Shown in pieces: positions 41,741 through 51,308 of a stretch of DNA of 64,000 nucleotides. This DNA is from Microvirga terrestris (GTDB lineage: Bacteria; Pseudomonadota; Alphaproteobacteria; Rhizobiales; Beijerinckiaceae): the NCBI RefSeq assembly GCF_015694425.1, contig NZ_JADQDN010000014.1, forward strand, positions 1 through 64,000, given 5' to 3'. Below the pieces are notes generated by a model, which was given only the letters and a program-made list of their open reading frames with translations, had not been told where the DNA came from and did not search any database. The translations under genes and the position numbers were made by a program. The stretch's first letter is position 1; the number at the start of each line of letters is the position of its first letter.

Positions 41741-41975
41741 CAACCCGCCGCCGATGTTCCGTAAGGCTAAGTACTTCCGCCCGACTTGGAACTAAAACCT
41801 ACAAATCCACGGGAAAATGCGCTCCGAGGGGGTAGAACCGTTGCGTCCCCCTTGCCGAACGCGGCTGTTCGCCCTGTAATAAGCAGGCCGGTCACCGACC
41901 GCACGAAAGCGGACAATCATATTCAGGCGGCCCCATAGCCAAGACCGGCGGCGATGGGCTGGCGAGGCAACTTCA

Positions 41976-42230
41976 ATGGCGGGCGATCGCGCGCAGAACC
42001 TTCAGGACACCTTCCTCAACTATGTCCGGAAGCAGAAAATACCCCTGACGATCTTTCTCGTGAACGGAGTGAAGCTCCAGGGAGTCGTCACTTGGTTCGA
42101 CAATTTCTGCGTTCTTCTGCGCAGGGATGGTCACTCACAGCTGGTTTACAAACACGCCATTTCAACCATCATGCCAGGACAGCCCGTTCAGTTGTTCGAC
42201 CAGATCGACGAGGCTGGCGAGAAGGCTTGA
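41976..42230 (+). CDS. hfq: RNA chaperone Hfq
   Basis: Hfq is the hexameric Sm-like ring that pairs small RNAs with mRNAs. The 84 residues have [19 protein letters not shown] (Sm1), [17 protein letters not shown] and the Sm2 motif YKHAIST, with a short tail as in most alphaproteobacteria. GAGG lies at good spacing before ATG 41976. The 235 bases upstream hold no gene that I can see and probably contain the promoter. hflX begins one base after the stop. Confidence 0.97.
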   Translation: MAGDRAQNLQDTFLNYVRKQKIPLTIFLVNGVKLQGVVTWFDNFCVLLRRDGHSQLVYKHAISTIMPGQPVQLFDQIDEAGEKA

Positions 42231-42231
42231 G

Positions 42232-43626
42232 GTGACGGAACCACGTACGCCGGGGGAGGAACGTCTCGCGCAGCTTGCCGAACCTGAGAAAGAGGTTGCG
42301 GCCGGCACCAGGACGCTCGTCGTCGGGCCATACTTGACACGCAAGCGGCGGGTTTCCACGGTTATTGAAGGCGAAGGGGGCAACCCTCGCCCTCCGGAAG
42401 CGCGCCTCGACGAGATCACGGGCCTGTCCCTCGCTATCGACTTGACCATCGTCCGTTCGCTCATCGCTCCCCTGTCCTCGCCCAGGCCTGCCACCTACAT
42501 CGGGAGCGGAAAGGTTGACGAACTGACGGGAGTGGTACGAGCGGAGGAGATCGGGCTCGTCGTAATGGACTGCGCGCTGAGTCCTGTGCAGCAGCGCAAT
42601 CTCGAAAAGGCCTGGGGCGCCAAGGTTATCGACCGGACCGGCCTGATCCTCGAAATCTTTGGCCGACGTGCTCGGACAAGGGAAGGCACTCTGCAGGTCG
42701 AGCTGGCGCATCTGTCCTATCAGAAGGGCCGGCTGGTCCGCTCCTGGACCCACCTCGAGCGCCAGCGCGGCGGCTTCGGCTTCCTTGGCGGCCCAGGCGA
42801 AACGCAGATCGAGGCCGATCGGCGCATGATCCAGGAACGGATGAACCGGATCGAGCGGGACCTCGAAGGCGTCGTGAAGACCCGCTCCCTGCATCGGACG
42901 AGCCGGCGCCGGGTGCCCTATCCGATCATCGCGCTCGTTGGATACACCAATGCCGGCAAATCTACGCTCTTCAACCGCATGACCCAGGCCGACGTTCTGG
43001 CCGAGAACATGCTGTTTGCGACCCTCGACCCCACATCCCGAGCTATCGACCTTCCCCACGGGGAAAAGGCCATCCTGTCCGACACCGTCGGCTTCATATC
43101 GGATTTGCCGACCATGCTGGTCGCAGCCTTCCGGGCGACCCTTGAGGATGTCGTCGAGGCTGACGTGTTGCTGCACGTCCGTGACGTCTCGCATGGGGAG
43201 ACGGAGGCCCAGGCTGGCGACGTGGCCGTGGTGCTGCGGGAACTCGGTATCGATCCGGATGACACCCGACGCATTATCGAGGTCTGGAACAAGGCCGATC
43301 TGCTCTCAGCGGATGATCGGGAGCGGCTCGCCGCAACCTCGCAACGGACCGGCGAGGAGAGGCGGCCAATTCTCATCTCAGCCTTGACTGGCGACGGAAT
43401 TCCCGAATTGCTCGTCACCATCGAGCAGCACCTGGCATTGGGCCGTCTGACCTACGAGGTCGATGTCGCGGCTGAGGACGGGCAGGGTCTCGCCTGGCTC
43501 CATGAGAATACGGAGATCCTCGACCGCCAGACGAAGGAGAACGGGCACACCGTGCTCCAAGTCCGCCTTGTCGCCGGCAAGGAGCCGCGCTTCCTGAATC
43601 GCTTTCCCGAAGCCCGCGTCCTATGA
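42232..43626 (+). CDS. hflX: Ribosome-associated GTPase HflX
   Basis: HflX binds the large ribosomal subunit and splits stalled ribosomes under stress. The 464 residues comprise an N-terminal HflX domain (GSGKVDEL; a glycine-rich [20 protein letters not shown] linker) and a TrmE/Obg-like G domain ([15 protein letters not shown]1, [11 protein letters not shown]3, NKADL G4). The GTG at 42232 is the likely start: it lies one base after the hfq stop with its ribosome site inside hfq. Its 3' end overlaps the convergent mazG by six bases. Confidence 0.95.
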   Translation: MTEPRTPGEERLAQLAEPEKEVAAGTRTLVVGPYLTRKRRVSTVIEGEGGNPRPPEARLDEITGLSLAIDLTIVRSLIAPLSSPRPATYIGSGKVDELTGVVRAEEIGLVVMDCALSPVQQRNLEKAWGAKVIDRTGLILEIFGRRARTREGTLQVELAHLSYQKGRLVRSWTHLERQRGGFGFLGGPGETQIEADRRMIQERMNRIERDLEGVVKTRSLHRTSRRRVPYPIIALVGYTNAGKSTLFNRMTQADVLAENMLFATLDPTSRAIDLPHGEKAILSDTVGFISDLPTMLVAAFRATLEDVVEADVLLHVRDVSHGETEAQAGDVAVVLRELGIDPDDTRRIIEVWNKADLLSADDRERLAATSQRTGEERRPILISALTGDGIPELLVTIEQHLALGRLTYEVDVAAEDGQGLAWLHENTEILDRQTKENGHTVLQVRLVAGKEPRFLNRFPEARVL

Positions 43627-44466
43627 GGACGCGCCGGGCTCTCGCTCGGCCATCTTCGCCGCAACCCAGTGCCGTTCCATTTCTTCGAGCGACGCTTCGT
43701 CGAGGGTGCGGCTCTGCTCTCTTAGGGCCTGTTCGACCGCGCTGAAGCGGCGTGCGAACTTGGCGTTCGTGCGTCGCAGGGCCTGCTCCGGATCGATGCC
43801 AAAATGACGGGCGAGGTTCGTCACCGAAAAGAGCAGATCGCCGATTTCATCCTCGATCTTGTCTCTATCGCCCGATGAAGAAGCCTCCTTAACCTCATCC
43901 AGCTCCTCGTGAATCTTGTCGATGACTTGGGCAGCGTCGGGCCAGTCGAAGCCGACTTTGGCGGCTTTGGTCGTCAGCTTCTGGGCTCGCGTCAAGGCGG
44001 GCAGGGCCGTCGGAATGCCACCGAGAAATCCTGCCTCGTGTGCCTCCGGCGCCAAGCCCTTTCTGATACGCTCTGCTTTTCGCTCCGCCTTCTCCTCGAC
44101 TTTGATCGAGTCCCAAAGGCGCTTCACTTCGCCGGGCGACAGGTCCTTCGTGCTCCCGAAGACGTGGGGATGGCGGCGGATAAGCTTCTTCGTGATTGCC
44201 TCCACCACATCGCCGAACGCGAAGGCACCCTGCTCCTCGGCCATGCGGGCGTGGAAAACCACCTGAAGCAGCAGGTCGCCCAGCTCGTCCCGTAGATCCG
44301 TGAGATCGCCGCGCTCGATGGCGTCCACGACTTCGTAGGCCTCCTCAAGGGTGTAGGGTGTAATCGACGCGAAATCTTGCTCAAGGTCCCAGGGACAGCC
44401 CGTTCCAGGAGTGCGCAGGGCCGCCATGATCTCTAGGAGGCGGGTGATGTCGGCCGAAGGCTTCAC
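43621..44466 (-). CDS. mazG: Nucleoside triphosphate pyrophosphohydrolase MazG
   Basis: MazG hydrolyses NTPs and dNTPs to the monophosphates and can lower (p)ppGpp-linked stress. At 281 residues it is the two-domain form: the N-terminal domain has CPWDLEQDFASI and EEAYEVVDAIERGDLTDLRDELGD, with the Glu/Asp metal ligands; the C-terminal domain has EELDEVKEASSSGDRDKIEDEIGDLLF. The start is GTG at 44466 behind TAGGA. In many rhizobia it also lies next to hflX. Confidence 0.95.
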   Translation of the reverse strand: MKPSADITRLLEIMAALRTPGTGCPWDLEQDFASITPYTLEEAYEVVDAIERGDLTDLRDELGDLLLQVVFHARMAEEQGAFAFGDVVEAITKKLIRRHPHVFGSTKDLSPGEVKRLWDSIKVEEKAERKAERIRKGLAPEAHEAGFLGGIPTALPALTRAQKLTTKAAKVGFDWPDAAQVIDKIHEELDEVKEASSSGDRDKIEDEIGDLLFSVTNLARHFGIDPEQALRRTNAKFARRFSAVEQALREQSRTLDEASLEEMERHWVAAKMAEREPGASS

Positions 44467-44600
44467 AGTTAATTCCTACTCGCTCAGATAGTCTCATACC
44501 CTAAGGACAAAACCCGCGGCTAGCTGGATTTGCGCCATATCCCTCGAGAAGCGGTGTATGCATTGAGAGGAATTCTTTGAGATGATTGGGGAAGAACCCG

Positions 44601-45041
44601 ATGAAGGCACGGATCAAACTGGTCGATGAAATGATGTTCGTGGGCGAGTCCGGCAGTGGGCATGCCATCGTGATGGATGGCGCGCCTGAATATGGTGGGC
44701 GGAATCTCGGCATCCGTCCCATGGAGATGCTGCTGATCGGCCTTGGCGGCTGCACGGCCTTTGATGTGGTGCAGATCCTCAGAAAGGGCCGGGAGCACGT
44801 CTCGGACTGCCGAGTTGATGTTACGGCCGAGCGCGCCGAGACCGATCCCAAGGTGTTCACGAAAATTCACCTGGAATACCGCGTCGTGGGCAAGGATCTG
44901 GCGCCAGCCAAGGTGGAGCGGGCGATCCAGTTGTCCAAGGAGAAGTACTGCTCGGCCTCAATCATGCTCGGCGCCGTAGCCGAGATCACCCATAACTGGA
45001 CAGCCCTGGATGAAGCTGCAGAGCCGGAGGCAACATCCTAG
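44601..45041 (+). CDS. OsmC-family peroxiredoxin-like protein
   Basis: 146 residues of the OsmC/Ohr fold. The two redox cysteines lie in GLGGCTAFDVVQIL (about residue 51) and YCSASIML (about 116). The family reduces organic or hydrogen peroxides; this one resembles E. coli YhfA more than Ohr. ATG 44601 follows GGGGAAG; the in-frame TTG at 44586 is less likely. It is divergent from mazG, with 134 bases between that could hold both promoters. Confidence 0.85.
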   Translation: MKARIKLVDEMMFVGESGSGHAIVMDGAPEYGGRNLGIRPMEMLLIGLGGCTAFDVVQILRKGREHVSDCRVDVTAERAETDPKVFTKIHLEYRVVGKDLAPAKVERAIQLSKEKYCSASIMLGAVAEITHNWTALDEAAEPEATS

Positions 45042-45260
45042 GGCACTTGGCTCCGTTGATCGAATATGCTCAGGCTAACTCGACGTGATGATCGGCATTG
45101 ATGAGCTAGTCATAGTCAATCCCAAGTTCCTCGACAGAAGCTCTGAATGGATTGCCTCAGGTCTGAGGGGAGAGGCTGGCAACTTTCGACATTTTATTCG
45201 CATAAGATATATTATGGAACTTAGATTGATGAGTTACTCAGCCGCCTCTCATAACCGGGT

Positions 45261-45593
45261 TCAGGATCGCGCGCCGATTGAGGAAAACCATTCGGCATAC
45301 GGCGTATCTTTGACCAGCTTCCGATTGTAATCCGGCGCGCCATCAGTCCACCATACCGGACCACGTTCACCGAGAGCTCGCTTTGCAGCATCGACCTGAG
45401 CACGAACTCCGGCCAAAGCCTTCGGGTCGTCCTTGACGCTGCGGACTGCCCGCCGTGCCGCCATCAGCTCGTGAATGAGGCGCTCACGCTCCTGAGGCTC
45501 GAGATACGGATTGCTCAGGCGCCACAATCGACCGCGAACCACGAAATAGCGACCATCTGGAGTGTGCGGGTGCTGTTCGGTCCGCCTCGTCAT
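45261..45593 (-). CDS. Conserved-looking small protein of unknown function
   Basis: 110 residues, very basic and Arg-rich, with no membrane helix or signal. It begins HTPDGRYFVVRGRLWRLSNPYLEP, then a helical segment (ERLIHELMAARRAV) and GPVWWTDGAPDYNRK. I recall similar unnamed proteins in Rhizobiales but no function. Its ATG overlaps the stop of the PhnP-like gene (ATGA), so it is co-translated as the last gene of the operon. The 219 bases between it and the OsmC gene hold no gene I can support. Confidence 0.7.
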   Translation of the reverse strand: MTRRTEQHPHTPDGRYFVVRGRLWRLSNPYLEPQERERLIHELMAARRAVRSVKDDPKALAGVRAQVDAAKRALGERGPVWWTDGAPDYNRKLVKDTPYAEWFSSIGARS

Positions 45594-46390
45594 GGCGCTT
45601 CGATTTGGAGCCCGTCGTACGCCGGCTCGATATGCGGCGGCAGTTCGCCCCGCAATGTCTCGTAATCGAGATCCGTGTGAAGGTTCGTGAGCACTGCGCG
45701 CTTCGGCCTGACCTTCTCAATGAAGTCCAGAGCCTCCGACACGGAGAAATGCGTTGGATGCGGCGTGTAGCGCAAGGCATCGAGGATCAGGAAGTCCAAG
45801 CCTTCAAGATGCCGGAGACTCTCCTCAGGCATCTCGCTCACGTCCGGAGCATAGGCGATGCCTCCGAACCGAAATCCCAAGGTGTCGATGTCCCCATGGA
45901 TCATTCTGAACGGCACCGTCTCGACGGGGCCACCCGGCCCAGGAACGGATGTCTGAAGACCTGGCTTTACATGGTTCATCTTCAAGATGGGTGGATAGCT
46001 GCTCCCTGCCGGCGTCTCGAAACAGTAGCCGAAGCGCATCATCAGCAGTTCGCTGGTCATCCGGTCGGCATAGACCGGGATGCGGTGGCGCTGGACGATG
46101 GCGAGCGGGCGCAGATCGTCGATTCCATGGATGTGGTCGGCATGTTCGTGGGTATAGAGAACCGCGTCCAGACGGCGGATGTTGGCTCCGAGCAACTGGT
46201 CGCGCACGTCTGGACCGGTATCGACAAGCACGGTCGTGACCGCGCCATCCGGACCGATTTGCTCCACGAGCACGGAACAACGCCTGCGCCGGTTCTTGGG
46301 ATTGGTAGGGTCACAGGCGCCCCAGCCAACGCCCACGCGTGGCACGCCGGCAGAAGACCCGCAGCCGAGGATCGTCAGGCGCAACGTCAT
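45590..46390 (-). CDS. PhnP-like metallo-beta-lactamase-fold hydrolase
   Basis: 266 residues. The metal site THEHADHIHGIDDLRPL (His-x-His-x-Asp-His) lies at about 80-97, with GCGSSAGVPRVG near the start and further ligands in MIHGD. This is the PhnP/cyclic phosphodiesterase branch of the MBL fold. In rhizobia the gene routinely follows tatD and is not part of a phosphonate operon, so a role in cyclic or tRNA-like phosphodiester cleavage is only a guess. It overlaps tatD and the small unknown gene by four bases each. Confidence 0.87.
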   Translation of the reverse strand: MTLRLTILGCGSSAGVPRVGVGWGACDPTNPKNRRRRCSVLVEQIGPDGAVTTVLVDTGPDVRDQLLGANIRRLDAVLYTHEHADHIHGIDDLRPLAIVQRHRIPVYADRMTSELLMMRFGYCFETPAGSSYPPILKMNHVKPGLQTSVPGPGGPVETVPFRMIHGDIDTLGFRFGGIAYAPDVSEMPEESLRHLEGLDFLILDALRYTPHPTHFSVSEALDFIEKVRPKRAVLTNLHTDLDYETLRGELPPHIEPAYDGLQIEAP

Positions 46391-47196
46391 GAAGCAAGTG
46401 CCTGCCTGAACTCGGCGTCGGCTGCTGCCGCTTTGGCAAACAGTCGGTAGAAGTTGGCTGTCGTCAGCTCGGTGATCTTCTCATCCGTGACGCCGACGAC
46501 CTCGGCGAGAACGCGCGCCGTGTTGGCCACGAAGGCCGGTTCGTTGGTCTTACCTCGGTGCGGAACGGGGGCCAGGTAAGGCGCGTCCGTCTCGACCAAA
46601 AGCCGATCATGCGGCACGGCGGCTGCGATTCGGCGGATCTCCTCCGAGTTACGAAAGGTCAGGATTCCGGAAAACGAGACGTAGAGCCCCAGTTCTACTC
46701 CGACCTGAGCGAGCTTCTCGCCGGACGAGAAGCAATGGAGAACCGCATCGAAGCGCCCTCGCCTCATCTCTTCCGACAGGATCCGGATCATGTTCTCATC
46801 GGCGTTCCGGGCATGAATGACCAAGGGCAGACCGGTTTCGCGGGCCGCCTCGATATGGGTGCGAAAGACCCGCTGCTGCACATCGCGCGGGCTCTTGTCG
46901 TAGTGGTAATCGAGGCCGGCCTCTCCGATAGCGACGCAGCGCGGATGGTGGGAAAGATCAATCAGCCGCTGTGCGGGCACGTCTGGCTCCAAAGCGGCAT
47001 TATGCGGGTGTGTGCCCACCGTGCAAAAAACGCTCTCATGCGCCTCGGCCAGAGCTCGATACGTCTCGAAGCGCGCCACATGGGTCGAGATGGTCACCAT
47101 CCGGCCAACGCCTACCTCAAGAGCAGCAGACAGGACCTCGGGAAGGCGGCTCTGAAAGTCCGAAAAGTCCAGGTGGCAATGGCTGTCAACCAACAT
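46387..47196 (-). CDS. tatD: TatD-family metal-dependent hydrolase
   Basis: 269 residues of an amidohydrolase-like TIM barrel with DSHCHLDF (metal ligands), GEAGLDYHYD, VIHARNAD, LHCFSSG and ETDAPYLAP. TatD proteins are 3'-5' DNases/RNases involved in repair and degradation. It is the conserved partner of metG in this operon. Here the glycosidase gene lies between them. Confidence 0.94.
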   Translation of the reverse strand: MLVDSHCHLDFSDFQSRLPEVLSAALEVGVGRMVTISTHVARFETYRALAEAHESVFCTVGTHPHNAALEPDVPAQRLIDLSHHPRCVAIGEAGLDYHYDKSPRDVQQRVFRTHIEAARETGLPLVIHARNADENMIRILSEEMRRGRFDAVLHCFSSGEKLAQVGVELGLYVSFSGILTFRNSEEIRRIAAAVPHDRLLVETDAPYLAPVPHRGKTNEPAFVANTARVLAEVVGVTDEKITELTTANFYRLFAKAAAADAEFRQALAS

Positions 47197-47259
47197 GAGT
47201 GAAAGCGCCCTCCTCTGCGGCTAGCGGCACGGCTGCATAGATCGGAACAGCGCCCTCGT

Positions 47260-48591
47260 CTACCGATGCCCACCCTGGGCGGTCGCTACGGGCTCGTCGT
47301 CCTCTTTCGTTTCCTTGCGTCGCATCTGACGCAACCGCTCCTGATGCCTGCGAACGGCAACCTCATCATACTCGTGCGGCCGAACGACGGGCACGGTGAG
47401 GCACACGCTCTGAGCCGGCAGAACATCGCACCAGGCATGGATCAGTTGCTTGTAGCAGCGCCCGACGGGACGGATATTGCGGTCGAGATCGTAGAGACCC
47501 ACGGGTGTTACGCGGTTGTTCTCCTCCCGGAGAGCCACGTCCCAGTCCACCTGGTCGGTGAGCGAGTACCACGTGAAGCCGACGATCGGCACACCGGTAT
47601 TGCGGACGTGGAGCACGTTGGCCCATTGCTTCCAGAGCCAATCCACGGCCTCCTCGCCTGTAGGGCCTTCCATGAGGTTCGTCTCAGTGTGCATGACAGG
47701 CAGCTTGTAGCGATCGTAGTATTGCCGGGTGATCTCGTCATAGCCGAATACGTCCCCGGCTGCCCTCGTCAGCCCATCCGCTGAGACCCTGTGCTCGTTG
47801 GTGACATAATAGTCGTTTCCCATGATGCAGTGGTGACGAAGCGAGGAACGGCTCAGGAAGAAGCGATACTCATCCCGTGTCATCCCATTATCCATCAGGA
47901 ATTCGTACATCTCCGAGTCGACCCGCCGGCCGTAGTTCAGGTCAAGAGACAGGAACCGCCGGGCATTCATGATCTCGGCTGGCTTGATGGCAGCCGGGTT
48001 GTCCGCGTGGAAATACTCGGAGGATTCACTCTGAATAAACAAGGCATCCGGCCGGATCTTCAAGATCCTTTCCATGGCCAGCACATTGGCTTTCACGATG
48101 TGCTTCAGCGCCGTCACGAAAGGCTGGTCGCCGCGCAGCTGCTCGTTCCACCAGCCATAGGCGGCGGAGAATTGGGCGCAGATGAACATCTCGTTGATGG
48201 GTGTGTAGAGCTGAACCCAGGGAAAGCGGCGTGCGAAGTCTTCCGCGTAAGTTGCGAAGAGATCTGGAAAATCCGGGTTCTGGAAGTTGCCGATCCAATC
48301 GGGAACCCCAAAATGGCACAGGTCGACGATCGGAATGAGGTTGCGGCGATGGATCTCGCCGAAGGTCATGTCCGCGAAAGACCAGTCGTAGCGGCCAGGC
48401 CCCAGAAAGCTCGTATGAAGCGGCGGTCCGTAGCGCAGGACCTGAATGTCGAGCTCATCAAGGAGGTCGAAGTCGGTCTGCCAGTGCTTGTAATGGCCGC
48501 ACTTTTCCATCTGATCGATGCGAGTGCGGCCATTGTTGATCGTCGGGATGCTGTTCTCGATCCCGGTGGCAAACATAAAGGCAGTGTACAT
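47260..48591 (-). CDS. GH1-like family 1 glycoside hydrolase
   Basis: 443 residues of a clan-A TIM barrel. The acid/base Glu134 is in TPINEMF and the nucleophile Glu303 in MHTETNLM. GFTWYSLTDQVDWDVAL near 338-354 matches the GH1 Trp-rich strand. The first ~25 residues (GIENSIPTINNGRTR) form a distinctive start, and the last ~40 are charged. No signal peptide, so intracellular. The substrate is unknown; the ENG of typical beta-glucosidases is replaced by ETN. It sits 47 bases after metG and 63 before tatD in an otherwise housekeeping operon, which is odd. Confidence 0.85.
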   Translation of the reverse strand: MYTAFMFATGIENSIPTINNGRTRIDQMEKCGHYKHWQTDFDLLDELDIQVLRYGPPLHTSFLGPGRYDWSFADMTFGEIHRRNLIPIVDLCHFGVPDWIGNFQNPDFPDLFATYAEDFARRFPWVQLYTPINEMFICAQFSAAYGWWNEQLRGDQPFVTALKHIVKANVLAMERILKIRPDALFIQSESSEYFHADNPAAIKPAEIMNARRFLSLDLNYGRRVDSEMYEFLMDNGMTRDEYRFFLSRSSLRHHCIMGNDYYVTNEHRVSADGLTRAAGDVFGYDEITRQYYDRYKLPVMHTETNLMEGPTGEEAVDWLWKQWANVLHVRNTGVPIVGFTWYSLTDQVDWDVALREENNRVTPVGLYDLDRNIRPVGRCYKQLIHAWCDVLPAQSVCLTVPVVRPHEYDEVAVRRHQERLRQMRRKETKEDDEPVATAQGGHR

Positions 48592-48638
48592 GGCACGCTT
48601 CCGCTTGGGGCCCTATCAGGCCGGACAAAGCGGACGCG

Positions 48639-50189
48639 TCAGGACGCCTCCGCCTCCAGATAACGCGGGAAAATCGGGGCCGGTTGCGGAAGGGCCGTCC
48701 CGGCTGCCAGACGATGCTCCGGCCCGACCGCGGCAAGACCCCTGCCCTCCGGCGCAACCGCCAGCAGATCGAGCAGCTTGGCCGCGGCAATCGGAACGAA
48801 CGGCTGAGCCAGGATACCGACTGCGCGCAGAACCTCGGCCGTGACATAAAGCACGGTGTTCATGCGCTCGGGGTTGGTCTTGCGCAGCACCCACGGCTCC
48901 TGGGAGGCGAAGTAGCGGTTGGCCTCGGCCACCACGGCCCAGATTTCAGCCAAGGTCGTATGAAGGGCGAAATCCCTCATGGCCGCCCTGGTTTTCGCCG
49001 GCATGGCGTCAGCCAGCCAGAGCATATCCTGATCGGCTTGGCTGAACTCGCCCGGCCGCGGCACCGAAGCGTCGCAGTTCTTGGCGATCATGGACAGGGA
49101 GCGCTGCGCCAGATTGCCGAGATCGTTCGCCAGATCTGCATTGATGCGGTTGACGATAGCCCCGTGGGAATAGTTGCCATCTTGTCCGAAAGGCACCTCG
49201 CGCATGAAGAAGTAGCGGATCTGGTCGACGCCATAGGTGTCAGCCAGGTCGAAGGGATCAACCACATTGCCGACCGACTTCGACATCTTCTCGCCCTTGT
49301 TGAGCAGGAAGCCGTGTCCGAAGACGCGCTTGGGCAGCGGCAATTCGGCCGACATGAGGAAGGCCGGCCAGTAGACCGTATGGAAACGGACGATGTCCTT
49401 GCCGATGATGTGCACGTCGGCCGGCCAGTAGTGCCAGCGCGGATCGTCCTCGTTCGGAAAGCCGCAGCCGGTCACGTAATTGTTAAGCGCATCGATCCAC
49501 ACATACATGACATGCTTCGGATCGCCGGGCACCGGCAGGCCCCAGTTGAAGGTGGTGCGGCTGATCGAGAGGTCCTGCAAGCCCGACCGCACGAAGCTGG
49601 TGATCTCGTTCCGGCGGGTTTCCGGGCTGATGAAGTCCGGATGGGTCTCGTAATGGGCGAGCAGGCGATCCTGATAGGCGGAAAGGCGGAAGAAGTAGCT
49701 TTCCTCCTCGATCCACTCGACCGGCGTTCCCGTGGGTGCACGCCAGCTGCCGTCAGGCTGTTTGGTCAGCTCGGCCTCGTCGTAATAGGCCTCGTCCCGA
49801 ACCGAGTACCAGCCGGAATACTTGGAGAGGTAGATATCCCCCTTCTCCTGCATCCGGCGCCAGAGTTCCTGGGTCGAGGGCACATGATCCGCATCGGTGG
49901 TGCGGATGAATCGGTCGTAGGAGCAGTTAAGCCGGTCCGCCATGGCGCGGAACTTGGCGGCCATCTCATCGACGAACGCCTTCGGGGTGGTGTTGTTCTT
50001 GTCTGCCGTCTGCTGGATCTTGAGGCCGTGCTCGTCCGTGCCGGTCATGAAGAAAACATCGTAGCCGTCGATGCGCTTGAAGCGTGCGATGGCATCCGAG
50101 GCTACGACCTCGTAGGCATGACCGATATGGGGAGCCCCATTCGGGTACGAGATAGCCGTGGTGATGTAGAACTTCTGCTTGTCGGCCAT
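48639..50189 (-). CDS. metG: Methionyl-tRNA synthetase
   Basis: MetRS charges tRNA-Met. The 516 residues hold the HIGH motif in [29 protein letters not shown] and the KMSKS motif in KMSKSVGN, then an anticodon-binding helical domain. It is the short form without the C-terminal dimerising tRNA-binding domain. It lies 54 bases after holB, in the usual rhizobial order. Confidence 0.97.
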   Translation of the reverse strand: MADKQKFYITTAISYPNGAPHIGHAYEVVASDAIARFKRIDGYDVFFMTGTDEHGLKIQQTADKNNTTPKAFVDEMAAKFRAMADRLNCSYDRFIRTTDADHVPSTQELWRRMQEKGDIYLSKYSGWYSVRDEAYYDEAELTKQPDGSWRAPTGTPVEWIEEESYFFRLSAYQDRLLAHYETHPDFISPETRRNEITSFVRSGLQDLSISRTTFNWGLPVPGDPKHVMYVWIDALNNYVTGCGFPNEDDPRWHYWPADVHIIGKDIVRFHTVYWPAFLMSAELPLPKRVFGHGFLLNKGEKMSKSVGNVVDPFDLADTYGVDQIRYFFMREVPFGQDGNYSHGAIVNRINADLANDLGNLAQRSLSMIAKNCDASVPRPGEFSQADQDMLWLADAMPAKTRAAMRDFALHTTLAEIWAVVAEANRYFASQEPWVLRKTNPERMNTVLYVTAEVLRAVGILAQPFVPIAAAKLLDLLAVAPEGRGLAAVGPEHRLAAGTALPQPAPIFPRYLEAEAS

Positions 50190-50243
50190 GTCGAATCCTA
50201 ACCTGAAACTTGAAACCTCTTAATCCTGCGGACGGCGGAGGCT

Positions 50244-51308
50244 TCAGGCCACTCGCCGAACAGCGTCGGCAAGATCGTCGAACATCGTCAGGATGAAGGG
50301 TCGGCGGTCGAGGTTGAATACGTCAATCTCGCGCGCCGAACGGCCGATCTTCTCACATACCTCCACCAAAGGCGCAAGGCGGGAGGCGCCGAGCCCTGCC
50401 CTGTCGCGCAGCCGCTCGGACACCCACCGCTGGACCGTTTCCAGGGTCAGCTCGTAGCTGTCGTCCGCGTCGCGCCGTGCAAGAGCCTCCGCCAAGGCGA
50501 GGATCTGCTTCGTGTCCGTCCGTGGCAGACCGTCGAGGAGCTTCGTGACCTGATTGATGAAAGCGACCTTCTCAGCATCGAGCAGCTCAAGAGTGCGGCG
50601 GACAGACCCTTCCCCGTAGCGAAGCGCCTGATCGACCACATCCCGCGGAATATCGGACCAGGTGGACCCAAGCGAGCGGATCGCTGCTCTGATCTCCTGA
50701 CCTTCCAGGGGGCGCAACAGCAGGCGCCGGCACCGAGAGCGGATGGTCGGGAGGACCCGCTGCGGCGCATGGCTCACAATCAGGAACAGCGAGCGTGGCG
50801 GCGGCTCCTCGATCACCTTGAGCAGAGCATTGGCGCTCGAGATGGTGAGATCCTCGGCGCTGTCCACGATGCAGACCCGATAGCCGCCGTTGGCGGCCGT
50901 GGAGCCGAACATGTTGAGCGCCCGGCGCACCGCATCGACCGGGATGGTCGTCGAAGCCGCCTTCTTGTCCGTGGGCGGAGAGCGTCTCAGGACGGCCAGA
51001 TTGGGATGGGAAAGAGCAGCGACCTGACGGGCCACATGGGATTCCGCCGGTACGTCCAGGCTGGCCATGAATCTATCACCCGCCTTCTGAGGATCGAGGA
51101 CGGCGCGGGCGACTCGATAGGCGAGGGTTGCCTTGCCGATACCCTGCGTTCCGCCGATCAGCCAGGCATGATGCAGGCGGCCGCACCGGAGACCCTCCAG
51201 AAAAGCGTCCTCGCCTTCTCGGTGGCCGAAGAAGGCAAACTGCTCCCGCGGATGCAGGGCTCCCTCGAACCCGTCCGGCTCAACCACGTCTTGAGCGTCA
51301 CGCGACAT
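50244..51308 (-). CDS. holB: DNA polymerase III delta' subunit
   Basis: Delta' is part of the clamp loader that places the beta clamp on primed DNA. The 354 residues have a Walker A-like GGTQGIGKATLAYRVA (about 60-75), VDSAEDLTISSANALLKVIEEPP and the SRC motif in TIRSRCRRL. It overlaps the end of tmk by eleven bases, the usual tmk-holB coupling. I see no zinc-module cysteine cluster of the kind found in E. coli delta'. Confidence 0.94.
   Translation of the reverse strand: MSRDAQDVVEPDGFEGALHPREQFAFFGHREGEDAFLEGLRCGRLHHAWLIGGTQGIGKATLAYRVARAVLDPQKAGDRFMASLDVPAESHVARQVAALSHPNLAVLRRSPPTDKKAASTTIPVDAVRRALNMFGSTAANGGYRVCIVDSAEDLTISSANALLKVIEEPPPRSLFLIVSHAPQRVLPTIRSRCRRLLLRPLEGQEIRAAIRSLGSTWSDIPRDVVDQALRYGEGSVRRTLELLDAEKVAFINQVTKLLDGLPRTDTKQILALAEALARRDADDSYELTLETVQRWVSERLRDRAGLGASRLAPLVEVCEKIGRSAREIDVFNLDRRPFILTMFDDLADAVRRVA

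Noticed and set aside
48684-50201. 505-codon open frame antisense to metG
   Set aside because: metG is certain on the other strand; the antisense protein is Val/Arg/His-rich with no family match.
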